From Neostapfia colusana (taxonomy: Eukaryota > Streptophyta > Magnoliopsida > Poales > Poaceae): a DNA stretch of 64,000 nt. Position numbers and translations under genes: made by a program. The DNA is taken from positions 78,469,765 through 78,533,764 of the forward strand of contig JASWHV010000011.1 of NCBI GenBank assembly GCA_030760725.1, written 5' to 3'. The notes beneath the pieces are model-generated. The model did no database searches, was not told where the DNA came from, and saw only the letters and a program-made list of their open reading frames with translations. How positions within the stretch are numbered: the first letter of the stretch is position 1; each line of letters opens with the position of its first letter. Below are positions 31,601 to 41,648 of the stretch, piece after piece.

Positions 31601-32922
31601 CAATTCTTGCAGTTGAACAAGACTGTCCCACATCCTTCAATACGTACAACAGATCCATCACCGAACTTCACGGTACCAGTTACACCTGTGTCCAGCTGAC
31701 TGAACGCATCACGAACCCCGGTCATGTGGTTGGATGCTCCGGTGTCGAATATCCATCGACGTGCAACTCGATCTTCCATGTCTTTGTTGACTGCCAAGAC
31801 ATTCTCACCCACTCCTCCGAGTGACTCGTCGTGATCTTCCATAGTGGGAACAGGTGACACGTTGTTCACTGATCCAAGTTTCAAACTTGCAGGGATCAAT
31901 TCTACACGTTGGGTAGATGACGAGTCTTCTATCAGAAGTAAACTAGGCTCATCATCTTGTACCAAATGCGCTTGTTCCCTTTTGGGCTTGCCACGGCAAT
32001 CACGTGCCCAATGGCCGATCTTCCCGCAGTTGTGGCACTTGTCTCTGCCACGATCACTCTTGGAGCCTGATTCGCTCTGAGCAGGTGAACCTTGTTTCTT
32101 GCTAAAACCTCCACCTTTTCCGTTACGCCAACACTTTCCCCGGTTGCTAGAACTACCAGGGTGTTTTGTACCAGCGTAATCTTTCTGCTTGTACCTTTCA
32201 AGCCACTGATCCTCAGTGAGGTACAGTTTACCGTCTTCACGTACTTCTCCCAAGTTCACATCCTCTTCGGCTGCTCTAAGGCGCCCTGTGATCTCCTCAA
32301 CTGAGAGGCTCGCCGAGTCTAACAAGGTCTCTATGGAGATCACTAACTGCTTGTATCGCGATCGTGCAATGCGGAGGTACTTGTCAACTATCTTCTCCTC
32401 CGGTTCAGGATCACCGAGTGTGGCCAGTTGATTTGTGAGATTATTGAGTCGCATTGCAAAGTCCTCAATGGACTCTTTCTCACGAAGTGACAGTAGCTCG
32501 TATTCACGACGTACCTTCTGCAGTGTGGACTTCCGCACACGATCATCCCCTATCCTCATCACTTTGATGCAGTCCCATGCCTCTTTTGCGGATGGCTTGA
32601 CAGCAAGTGTGGCAATCATGTCTGCGGGTACAGCACTGCAAATGGCATCCAACGCCATCCGGTCCGCCTGAAATTTGGCTCCTCCCTTGCTCACGGCTTC
32701 CCACAGCGACCTGGCCTCCAACTTGATCTTCATCAGCAGCGACCACTCGTTGTAGTTCGTCTTCGTCAGAATTGGGTAGTTCGCCGGCCCCGCCGGCGAC
32801 ACCTTCTCAACAATCCTCTCGACGACGCGCTCGCTGCCGACCCGTGATCCCCTCGGCCTGCGCGACGGAGAGCGTCCCCGACGTCCGTCGGCAGCCGGCG
32901 ATCGCGAGGCCTCTCCAGCCAT
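28624..32922 (-). pseudogene. copia gag-pol polyprotein with one in-frame TGA
   Basis: A single frame of 1432 codons runs from the ATG at 32922 to the TAA at 28624. An apparent start eight codons further up is TTG inside the PBS and was rejected. In order: gag (NYNEWSLLMKIKLEARSLWE), zinc knuckle CHNCGKIGHWARDC (about residue 300), protease WIFDTGASNHMTG (about 395), integrase zinc finger (WHARFGHANF ... CEACLAGKH), integrase core (HGDICGPI, FRTDRGGEF, QQNGVVERRNQ), RT with YVDDLIITG and RNase H (GYSDSDLAGD, SSCEAEYIAA). All key residues I checked are present. The only break is TGA at 31600-31602 (codon 441), between protease and integrase. One point mutation therefore separates this copy from an open polyprotein. 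Confidence 0.9.
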
Positions 32923-32930
32923 CTCCTTCA

Positions 32931-32946
32931 CTGGCTCTGATGCCAA
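32931..32946 (-). other. primer-binding site of copia element
   Basis: The complement TTGGCATCAGAGCCAG lies one base from the 5' LTR. It matches initiator-Met tRNA except for C in place of T in TGGTATCAGAGC. Confidence 0.8.
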
Positions 32947-32947
32947 G

Positions 32948-33313
32948 TGTTAGGAAGTACGGTGTCTTTCTTTCTCTCGTCGGAGCTTCTCACCGTGGCT
33001 TTCACTCACGTAGTAGAGAAAGGATAAGCAGAGTTGTTGTTTGTGCTGCACTGCTCCCGGACTCAGCGCCGGAGTTTACTTCAAAAGAAAACAGGAACAC
33101 ACACGATGCAACAACCAGGCCCTGAACTCCTACATCTACGGCACGATCAACTGATCGGCTGGACTCCCTCTACTGGTCCTCAACATGCAGAAAATAGACA
33201 TGCAAAAGCAACATGCAGTTTCCTACGTGCACTAGCTACATGCAAACGTGCAGACTTGACCAGTGTACACATGCACACCCACGGCACACTTCAACAAGGC
33301 TTATACATCAACA
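32948..33313 (-). repeat. 5' LTR of copia element
   Basis: This 366-bp LTR is followed by the target copy GTTGG at 33314-33318. Confidence 0.95.
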
Positions 33314-33318
33314 GTTGG

Positions 33319-33903
33319 GTCTCCACTGCAATTTTTTATTGAAAAAAGGAAGTACTTTGAACATTTGTTCCTGGCAATGCAATTAATACTTTGAATTTTT
33401 TTATTCCATTTTTGTTTCCTTGAACACATTTGCTGGCAATGCTTTTCCATTTCATTTTGGTAGAACTTTACTAGTATGGCCTTCTTGATATTTCATTCCT
33501 CCATTATTCCACAGGAAGGAATGATACTTGCAGAGAACTTTGCACTTATTCTCTGCAAAGGAAACTTTATTCTTGCAACCTCCTCTTTTGGCTTTTTTGT
33601 GCTGGCTTCATGCAACCATTCTCTGCCCATATTTCCTTGAATAATTGGGTGCCATGATATTAAATTTATATTATTTCTGCTTCCTTTAGTATCTGTACAT
33701 TCTTATACAAACTTTAGTCAAGTCATAATTATTAGTCATTCTCTGTTGACAGCTTATTGCACTTGTTTTCCTTAATATTTTTTTTGTGTTCGACGCGATC
33801 GCTGAGTTTGTCAACTATTTTTCTTTAGGTCTCTGTTGTCACATGCCACAGTTTTACAACATTGAAGGTTTCAAAAGTCTGTAAACTAGATGATACTTGC
33901 ATA
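33319..33903 (+). other. leader intron, right part, and 5' UTR of NAL1-like gene
   Basis: AT-rich intron ends at the acceptor TTCTTTAG (33828). The 75 bases 33829-33903 would be the 5' UTR next to the start codon. No upstream in-frame ATG. Confidence 0.5.
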
Positions 33904-36230
33904 ATGCGGCCCTCAGATATTTGGAAGGTGCATGCAGGTTCATATCCGTCAGAGAGTTCAGTGCTGGATATGGAGAGAAACAGATGCAATCATAATTGTT
34001 GCCCATCTCCTCTCCAGCCAATTGCCTCAGCTGGTCAGCACTCTGAAAGCAGTGCTGCATACTTTTCTTGGCCTACATCTACTCTAATGCACGGCTCAGC
34101 CGAAGGTCGCGCAAATTATTTTGGGAATCTACAGAAGGGTGTACTACCAGGAAATCTTGGTAGCTTGCCACAGGGTCAGCAAGCCACTACCTTACTTGAT
34201 TTGATGATTATAAGAGCATTCCACAGCAAGATCCTGCGCCGATTTAGTCTTGGTACAGCTATAGGCTTTAGAATCAGGAAGGGAACATTGACTGACATAC
34301 CTGCAATCCTTGTATTTGTTGCTCGGAAGGTTCATAGGAAGTGGCTCAGCACTGCACAGTGTCTTCCAGCTGCCCTTGAGGTACATACATGATTGTGGAT
34401 GTGGATCACGTGGTTTAGCAAGTTATTTAAGTAATCTGAACTTATGTATTCAGTTTTTTACTGTCTGATAAACAGGGACCTGGGGGTGTATGGTGTGACG
34501 TTGATGTTGTTGAGTTCTCTTATTATGGTGCACCAGCCCCAACACCTAAGGAACAATTGTATGACGAACTTGTCGACGGATTGCGTGGTAGTGACCCAAT
34601 TATAGGCTCAGGTTCACAGGTATCATTGCTTGGTTTCTCCCACAGCATTTTGATTAGAGCTTCATTGCTTGACCACTCCTCTTACTTATCAAATGGTCTT
34701 CTTTGCTATAAGCTTGAGAGTTCCAAGCTTACTTCAGCTCTTCTTTATTCAGCGATGTGTTGTGCACCTAAACATTGGCTAAGAGTTGTTTTGTTTTGGT
34801 CTGCAGGTTGCTAGTCTTGAGACATATGGGACTTTGGGTGCCATTGTGAAGAGTAGAACTGGCAATAAGCAAGTTGGATTCCTTACAAATAGGCATGTCG
34901 CAGTTGATCTGGATTATCCTAATCAAAAGATGTTCCATCCACTCCCTCCTAATCTTGGACCAGGAGTTTACCTAGGTGCTGTTGAAAGAGCAACCTCATT
35001 TATAACAGATGATGTTTGGTACGGGATCTATGCTGGAACAAACCCAGGTAGCTGTCAACAGCGACTGCATTCATGTTTTGGCATAGGATCTTACTGCAAA
35101 ACCTATGTTGCAGTGCATCCACCATGCCTATTATTTTTACTTTTAAACAATATTCATATTTATTTTTGAAGACATAATGATATTCTTGTTCCCTAACATA
35201 TCCTTTGCCTTCTAACACATCTGCAGAAACTTTTGTGAGAGCTGATGGAGCATTCGTACCATTTGCTGACGACTTTGACATTACTAGTGTCAGAACCTCG
35301 GTTAAAGGAGTCGGAACCATTGGGGATGTAAAGGCAATTGACCTTCAGTCCCCGATTGGCAGTCTCATTGGGAGACAAGTTGTCAAAGTTGGAAGAAGCT
35401 CTGGTATGACCACGGGGACTGTTGTGGCGTACGCTCTTGAGTACAATGACGAGAAAGGAATATGCTTCTTCACTGACTTTCTCGTTGTTGGGGAGAACCA
35501 ACAAACATTTGATCTTGAAGGGGATAGTGGAAGCCTTATAATCTTGACAGGACAAGATGGTAAGATGCCGCAGCCCATAGGGATCATATGGGGTGGTACA
35601 GCTAATCGAGGAAGGTTGAAGCTAAAAAGTGGCCAGGGTCCAGAGAACTGGACTAGTGGAGTTGACCTAGGTCGTCTCCTTGATCTCTTGGAGCTTGATC
35701 TAATCACAACAAGTGAAGGGCTTCAAGGTCTTGTACTTTATTGAAACTGAATATCTGGATCATAGCTATCTATTGTTATAGAATAATCTTTGTTTCCTCT
35801 GATGGAACACATTATTCTTTTGTATGCAGAGGCCCTGGAAGAACAAAGAATTGTTCTTGCTGCTGCTGCAGCGGCGGCTAATTCCACTGCTGTAGAATCA
35901 TCACCTGTTGCTGCCCCTGAAGAGAATGACAAAGTTGAAAAAATTTATGAGCCCCTTGGAATCAACATCCAGCAGCTTCCTCGAGATAGTTCTACCACCT
36001 CGACCGACAAACCCTTTGGTGTTAGCGACAATGTTGAAGAGCGCCAGTTCATTCCAAATCTCATTGGTATGTCGCCAATGTGTGATGTTCAAGAAAGCAA
36101 TGGTGAGTTGAATAATCTGACGGACCTGGATAATTCACCCGATGACATCTGTGTTTCTCTGCATCTGGGAGAGCGGGAACCAAAACGACTTTGCTCTGAT
36201 TCAACACGGGACATAGACTTGCAGAAATGA
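33904..36230 (+). CDS. NAL1-like: NARROW LEAF 1-like trypsin-type serine protease, 587 residues
   Basis: Coding exons are 33904-34380, 34476-34619, 34807-35047, 35227-35727 and 35830-36230, all GT-AG and phase-consistent, giving 587 residues against 582 for rice NAL1. The start MRPSD matches MKPSD of rice. Conserved blocks include AEGRANYFGNLQKG, PGGVWCDVDVVEFSYYGAPA, NPETFVRADGAF and GIIWGGTANRGRLKL. The trypsin-like triad is His237 (TNRHVAVD), Asp294 (VRADGA) and Ser388 (EGDSGS). The end SLHLGEREPKRL has an LxL, EAR-like motif and a basic patch. Rice NAL1 controls leaf width, vein number and grain number and has been reported to act as a protease on TOPLESS-type corepressors; function here is by homology. 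Ala-rich codons near 35850 form a short GC-rich run. Whether this is the NAL1 orthologue or a paralogue cannot be decided here. Confidence 0.93.
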
Positions 36231-37318
36231 GAGTACCCTGCAGTGGACATTATTAGTATGCTGTGCATCTTTCCATCATCCAGTGTTTGTATGCATCATC
36301 GAAGGGAAGTTCTACCCACAAAAGAAATAATCAAATTCTGGGTGACTGAAACTGCTTCGCACCAGTTTGAATTTGGTTGGGAAGCTCCTGAAGGCTGAAG
36401 CTGGTTGATCATGCAGTTTTGTGTCTGGTGTCTAGTCTGTTCTAGTTGCCTTATTCCAGTTAGATAAGTTGCCTTATTCCTTGCCCATGTAATCTTGCTA
36501 TTTGCTGTATGCTTTGTGTATTTTACAAAGCATTGTAAAATTGAGCAACAGCAACCAAAGCCTGAGGAGCTTAGGCACTAGAATTGCAACTACAACGAAA
36601 TGAAATGCTATAAATCTGAACATTTAGGATTATTTTGAAAGGGTACTTTCTAGGAGTGTTTCATACATGTTTTAAATTCAAAGTCAATCCTTGAGATTTT
36701 ACTGCTATTTAGAAAGCTCCATGGTAGTATACTTACTGTCTTGCTGGTTGAGATTTGAGCTGAGATTCTTAGGTAGGAAGCCTCATTGGTCTGGCACAAA
36801 TATTACTATACATTCACATTCTGTTACAATTACGCTTGGTAATATATGAAGACAACTTAGATCTGTTTGGCATAATTTAAACTTGTTAAAAAAGTAGTTT
36901 GTCTAAAAAGCTGGTGCACATCAGCTTAATTTATATCTTGATTTTAAAAAAGCATCTGAACTAATAAGAAGCTAGCTGTTTAGCACATTCTCTACTTATT
37001 TTTGTGAAAAATCCGGTACAGAAGATGTGCCAAAGAGTGCTTAAGCTAAATCATTATAGTAGTTACACAGCCAGTACGTATAGGCCAAAAATCCACTGAA
37101 TCAAAAAATGAACAAAGTCAAAGGATAGCCATGCCCCTTTCCAAAGCTATCTGACATGGAGCTAACTTTGAAAAGAACACATTATCCTTACATATTATAT
37201 TATTCTCAATGTCTGGTGACAGCTCTACTATATTTTGAGACCCTTGAAAGTGACGTCACCATGGGGAAAAATGCTCTGAACAAAGCAAAAACACAATCGC
37301 AACTAACATGTAGGTGTA
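36231..37318. other. 3' UTR of NAL1-like gene and intergenic DNA
   Basis: Probable 3' UTR to about 36540 (TTTGTGTATTTTACAAAGC and T-rich signals), then AT-rich intergenic DNA with no supported gene, up to the start of Tat element H. Confidence 0.5.
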
Positions 37319-37479
37319 TGTTGTAGCCTGCGGGTACGTGCAAACCGGGTACCTCGCGTGGAGGGTAAAAGATAGTCCAGGCCCCGCCTCCCTGCTGAGG
37401 CGGGCGCCAACGTAGTCACGTGTCCTTGGCTCCGAGGTCACCCCCGGGGCTGCCACGTGCGCTTGGGCTCCAAAGCCCA

Positions 37480-37990
37480 CACGTGCCCTTGGTTCCGGTC
37501 CGAGCCTCCTCGCTGAGGTGAGGTCCGTAGCTCCCACACGTGTCGGTGGTCTCTGAACCTCCTCCCTGCTGAGGAGGGCTCCGGAGCGGACACGTGCCCT
37601 TGGCTCCGGTCCGAGCCTCCCCGCTGAGGTGAGGTCCAGAGGTGCCACGTGTCGGTAGGCTCTGAACCTCCTCCCTGCTGAGGAGGGCTCTGGAGCCGAC
37701 ACGTGCCCTTGGCTCCAGTCCGAGCCTCCTCGCTGAGGTGAGGTCCGGAGCTGCCACGTGTCGGTGGGCTCTGAACCTCCTCCCTGCTGAGGAGGGCTCC
37801 GGAGCCGACACATGTCCTTGGCTCTGATCCGATCCTCCCCGCTAAGGTAAGGTCCGGAGCTGCCATGTGTTCGTGGGCTCTGAACCTCCTCCCTGCTGAG
37901 GAGGGCTCCGGAGCCGACACGTGCCCTTGGCTCCGGTCCGAGCTTCCCCGCTGAGGCGAGGTCCGGAGCTGCCACGTGTATCCCGGCTCC
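37480..37990. repeat. 109-bp tandem repeat with two CACGTG-type cores per unit
   Basis: The core before GCCCTTGGCTCC or its variant recurs at 37591, 37700, 37809 and 37918, exactly 109 bp apart. Each unit also has a GCCACGTGTCGG core and a CCTCCCTGCTGAGGAGGGC foldback. At least four units, upstream of the TATA box of H. Confidence 0.85.
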
Positions 37991-38441
37991 GAACCCCCTC
38001 GAGGAGAGCTTCGGAGCCACCACGTGCCCCACGATCCGTCGTAGGCTGTGGGTCGATGAAGTCAAGGAGGAAGTTCGCTGTCATGCCGTGCATTCAAGGC
38101 TCGCGCCTTTCCAGGAAGCATGACGTCCGACGCACACCTCTGTCCTCCGTGCGTTCGCCATTACAGTGACAAGACAGGGCGACGAGGCGTGACAGCGGTA
38201 CAGTGCTGCCCAACGGCACAGAGCCGCCCAACAGAGCGAGAAAGACGCAGCGACAAGACGACGTCTTCATCATCACGTGCCACACGAATAGGGGCGCTCA
38301 GCGTGCCACGCGGCGGGACTTAACCCCCCACCGACTACTCTACCTAGAGTAGAAAAAATCCTAGATCATGTATAGGGATTGAGCAACCCCAAGGCCACCT
38401 GTCGGGCTCGGAGTCACGTTGTAACCACCCCGGCCTTGAAC

Positions 38442-38448
38442 TATAAAA
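38442..38448 (+). promoter_or_regulatory. TATA box of H LTR
   Basis: TATAAAA in GAACTATAAAAGG, equivalent to those in F1 and F2. Confidence 0.65.
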
Positions 38449-38700
38449 GGACCGAAGTGTCCACCCGACAAAGGGTTCACAACTCTGCAACCTCACACAC
38501 TCATAAGGGCAAACAATACAATAAACACTTCCGTGGACGTAGGGTATTACGCTCCGACGGCCCGAACCACGTAAATCTCGGTGTTCAGTCGCTCTCTCGA
38601 GTTGGATCGCTCTAGCGGCGCCAAGCCCCTCCAAACAAAGAACCTCCGCGGGCTGCTTCCGTAGCAGGTCGGGAGGAGTGTCGTTGCTAACACTCTGAAA

Positions 38701-38722
38701 TTTGGCACGCTAGGAAGGGGGG
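38701..38722 (+). other. PBS-like site of Tat element H
   Basis: TTTGGCACGCTAGGAAGG directly after the LTR resembles the TTGGCGCGCC..AGGGGG site at this place in grass Tat elements. I cannot say which tRNA primes it. Confidence 0.6.
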
Positions 38723-39192
38723 CTTTTCACACTCTCTAGGCGACCATGGTGAACATCACCTCCCTTGGCGAGACTTCTCGCCCAACTCGCCGTCATCTCT
38801 AGGCGGGAGACGACGAAGCCACCTCCCGCTCCAGAGCGGGCAGTTCTGGCCCAGCCGACGACTAGACGGTCGGTGCACCTACGGAGCTCACGGCGCCCAG
38901 GTCAAGACGGGCCGACGACCGCACGGTTGGCGTGCCCTCGGCGCTCACAACGCTAGTGGCCGCTTCCTCCCGGCAGCCCTCTACTCCTACGGTGACGACA
39001 GTACCACCATGACCGAGCCCGGAGAGCGTGCTGACCGCAACACGCGCCCTGCTCCACAATCCTCCGGGCGAGGGCGCCACCCTCGAGGTGGTAGAGCAGT
39101 GGCGACATGACGTCGACCACCTCATAGCTGCTGCCATGAACTCTCCTGTCTACAGGAGGCAGTGGGATGGACCCTCGCTGGCCTAGTCGCGT
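38723..39192 (+). other. H leader and decayed start of gag
   Basis: Starts GACCATGGTGAACATCACC and is GC-rich with broken frames. Probably the N-terminal Pro/Ser-rich gag segment; no continuous frame. Confidence 0.4.
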
Positions 39193-40475
39193 ATGCCGAC
39201 GGTGGCCCGCGGGATGGCAGCCACGCGCATGATGGCCACAACTGACCTTAGGGTCGAGCTAAACCATCGCCACACAAACGAAGATGGTCGTGTCAACATC
39301 GAGAGACATCGTGAGAGGCGTCACAATCTCGAAGGAGAGTACGGCTCCCCGAGCGCCGTACCAGTGGGACGAGCCCCACATACCCCAGATTTTCTAGGAG
39401 CAGTCGGGGGTTGCATGGCGCTCGCCCTGCACCTTCACATGGTGGTCTGGCCACCCAAGTTCCGGCCCCACTCGCCAAAGAAATACGACGGGACGGTCAA
39501 CCCCGTCGAGTTCCTCCAGATCTACTCCACCTCCATCCTAGCTACAGGAGGGGATGAGGCCGTCATGGCCAAGTACTTCCCCGTCGCCCTGTCCGGCACT
39601 GCCCGGTCTTGGCTCATGAACCTTCCCCCAGGCTCCATATCATCGAGGGAAGAGTTGTGTTGGAGGTTCACAGCTAACTTCGGGAGTTCCTACACGCGCC
39701 CCGACACTGAGCCCGACCTCCACGCCGTGCGTCAGCGCGAGTGGGAGTCGCTGTGATCCTTCATCCAGCGGTTCTCCCAGGTCAGGAACACCATCCCTCG
39801 CATCTCCAACACCTCTGTCGTCGTCACCTTCCGACAGGGCGTCCGCGATAAGAAGATGCTCGAGAAGCTAGACACGCACGACGTGCATGACGTCTCCGAG
39901 CTCTGCAGCCTGTCCGACAAGTGCTCCAGGGCGGTGGAAGGTCAAGACTGGCACTCACGACCTGCCTCCGTGGCAGGGAGTGCCGGAGAAGCTACTTCTC
40001 CGCGCAGCAGCAAGAACAACAAGACCTTAGGCAAGAACAAACCTCTGGCCAGGGCACCCATTGCCGCCCTTACAGCAGCCGGTGGGGGCCAAACCCGCAC
40101 ACTGACAAGCGCCCACGACCATCGTCTGCTAGCGATGACGGCCAGTGGTGCCCGGTGTACACTTCCATCCGCCATGGCGCCAACGACTGCCGTGATATCA
40201 AGAAGCTTGCGGAGCGCTTCCGTGAGCTACAACAACAGTGGCCGCATCAAGACGGCGCACCCTCCTGCCAGCGGGAGGGCAAACAAAGGGCCAAACTTGA
40301 GGCCAGCGCTGAGGAGGAGATGGAGTATCAAGATGCCAAGCATGCGTTGAAAGTCATCAACGGCCACTCCGACTCCAACTCCAGCGCCGATAATGAGCGA
40401 ACGCAAGGCGCTCCACGTCTAGTCAGACGTCCGCTCATCGTGCGGCAAGGGAGACACCCTCTTACACTGGTGTAG
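39193..40475 (+). pseudogene. Tat gag (H)
   Basis: The frame from 39193 encodes the retrotransposon gag domain (WPPKFRPHSPKKYDGTVNP, then ALSGTARSWLMNLPPGSI and EELCWRFTANF). A TGA at 39754-39756 interrupts it, consistent with a C-to-T change of CGA. The same frame continues through DKKMLEKLDTHDVHDVSEL. Near 40130 the reading passes to another frame, which carries the CPVYTSIRHGANDC cluster and a Glu-rich end to 40475. Gag would assemble particles around element RNA. Protease should follow but is absent. Confidence 0.8.
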
Positions 40476-40506
40476 GGGGTCAAGGCCGCCCTCCTCGGAA
40501 GCCACC

Positions 40507-40860
40507 ATGGGCTCATCCCGCGTCCAAGTATACGATGAAGCCACGCATGACCAGCTCCAGCATGAAGATATCGACCTCGTAGACTAGGAAACATGGCTAG
40601 CAGCTGCTCAAAACGTGCTATACCGCCAAGCGCTCCGACGATATCAGCAGCAGTTCGTGCACAGTAGACAACTCGAGTGGGGCGACCTGGTGCTTCGGCG
40701 AATACTTTCTCAAGAAGGGCTGACAAACTCTCCCCAGCTGGGAGGGTCCCTTCCGAGTGACATAAGTAATGCCGCCCCAGGTGCATCCGCCTAGCCACGG
40801 AGGATAGGGTACCTCCACCCAATCAATGAACATAGAACGCCTCCGTATGTTATACCCTTA
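40507..40860 (+). pseudogene. Tat integrase C-terminal remnant (H)
   Basis: Translated fragments VYDEATHDQLQHEDIDLVD, a stop, AQNVLYRQALRRYQQ, then GDLVLRRILSQEG and a decayed LGGSLPSD match the F2 integrase end (AYDEATQDQIRREDLELVN, GDLVLRRILSREG). No catalytic residues remain. The junction with gag is at about 40480-40510, so H has the same kind of pol deletion as F1. Confidence 0.7.
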
Positions 40861-41648
40861 GAGCAGCGGTAGCATTTTTTTTCTCTGAAAAGGTGTCATA
40901 GATTCTAGGAAGAGCGCTTAGAACAGCTAAGCTCCGTAGGAGTCCTGCTACTCTTGTCATCTGGAGCGGGTCCCTGCCTTCTTGTACGACCTATTTCCTC
41001 CTATGAAGGAATCCTCAAACGACAAAAATTTGTCTTACCCTGCGTACTCTTTACATTTTGTGCTCACTCATGCATATCAACTGTAAATGCCATGTCCAGA
41101 GCCTGTCCTACATACTTGTCTTAGGTCCCGTGGCACTGGAAGGTCTCCACGCTGAAAGGTTAACGACCGTGGGAGGTGCAGGACGCGAAACCTGCTTAGC
41201 CTGGTTCCGTACCCTAAGCCTGCCGGACTGCCTCCCCTGCGCTACAACTGAGTACTTGGGGGCCGAAAGGTACACCCCTACGGATAAAAAAGTAACCGGA
41301 CCCCGTACATCCCCCTTTCCTTTTCGTGCTTTCTTTCCATACTGCTCCTGCCGTGTGGCCAGCTGCTTTTTCCTATGCTATCCTTAGTAGGAGTTGTGCT
41401 ATCCTTCTGCAGGCGAGTCTGTTTGAGGTACTTGTGGTGTACTCGGGGGTCCTGTGGTTGACTCATTGCTCGGGGACCCTACGGCGCCGAATGGTCCCTC
41501 CCCCAAAAGGCTTACTCCAATAGGAGGTCAGGGTGTGTAGCCTGCTTTACCTGGTTCCGTACCCCAAGCGTGCACACTATGCCTCTTCAATGCTACAGCT
41601 CAGTACCGGGGAACCGGAAGGCCCATACCCATGAGTAAAGCTTTACCT
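40861..41648. other. H 3' region, no gene seen
   Basis: Non-coding sequence homologous to the corresponding region of F1 and F2 (GTGTGTAGCCTGCTTTACC near 41531). It ends at the D insertion. Confidence 0.6.

Larger units (their letters stand above)
28248..33313 (-). mobile_element. young Ty1/copia element in leader intron of NAL1-like gene
   Basis: A 5066-bp element on the minus strand, with 366-bp LTRs (TGTTAGGAAG ... ACATCAACA) in which I found no difference by eye, and a perfect 5-bp target duplication GTTGG (28243-28247 and 33314-33318). Internal order is PBS, gag, protease, integrase, RT, RNase H, PPT; integrase before RT defines copia. Matching LTRs and TSD indicate a recent insertion. 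It lies antisense to the host gene, in an intron that would otherwise be about 1.55 kb. Confidence 0.95.
37319..38700 (+). repeat. 5' LTR of Tat element H
   Basis: Begins TGTTGTAGCCTG and ends near ACACTCTGAAA, just before TTTGGCACGC. It carries a 109-bp tandem array (37480-37990), the TATA box 38442-38448, the block ACGTAGGGTATTACGCTCC near 38537 and the terminal hairpin 38676-38695. The exact 3' end is uncertain by several bases. Confidence 0.75.
37319..41648 (+). mobile_element. Tat-lineage Ty3/gypsy element H, 5' part, pol-deleted
   Basis: The 5' LTR (37319-38700), PBS-like site, gag, a short integrase C-terminal remnant and the 3' non-coding region are present. Protease, RT, RNase H and the integrase core are missing, as in F1. 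At about 41649 the sequence passes into the LTR of chromovirus D, inserted here. The rest of H, including any antisense ORF and the 3' LTR, must lie to the right of the window. Confidence 0.8.

Noticed and set aside
32923..32946. Upstream start of copia gag-pol at 32946
   Set aside because: The codon is TTG and lies within the primer-binding site; the first ATG in frame is at 32922.
33862..33903. 14-residue N-terminal extension of the NAL1-like protein
   Set aside because: It would start at TTG; the ATG at 33904 gives the MRPSD start comparable to rice MKPSD.
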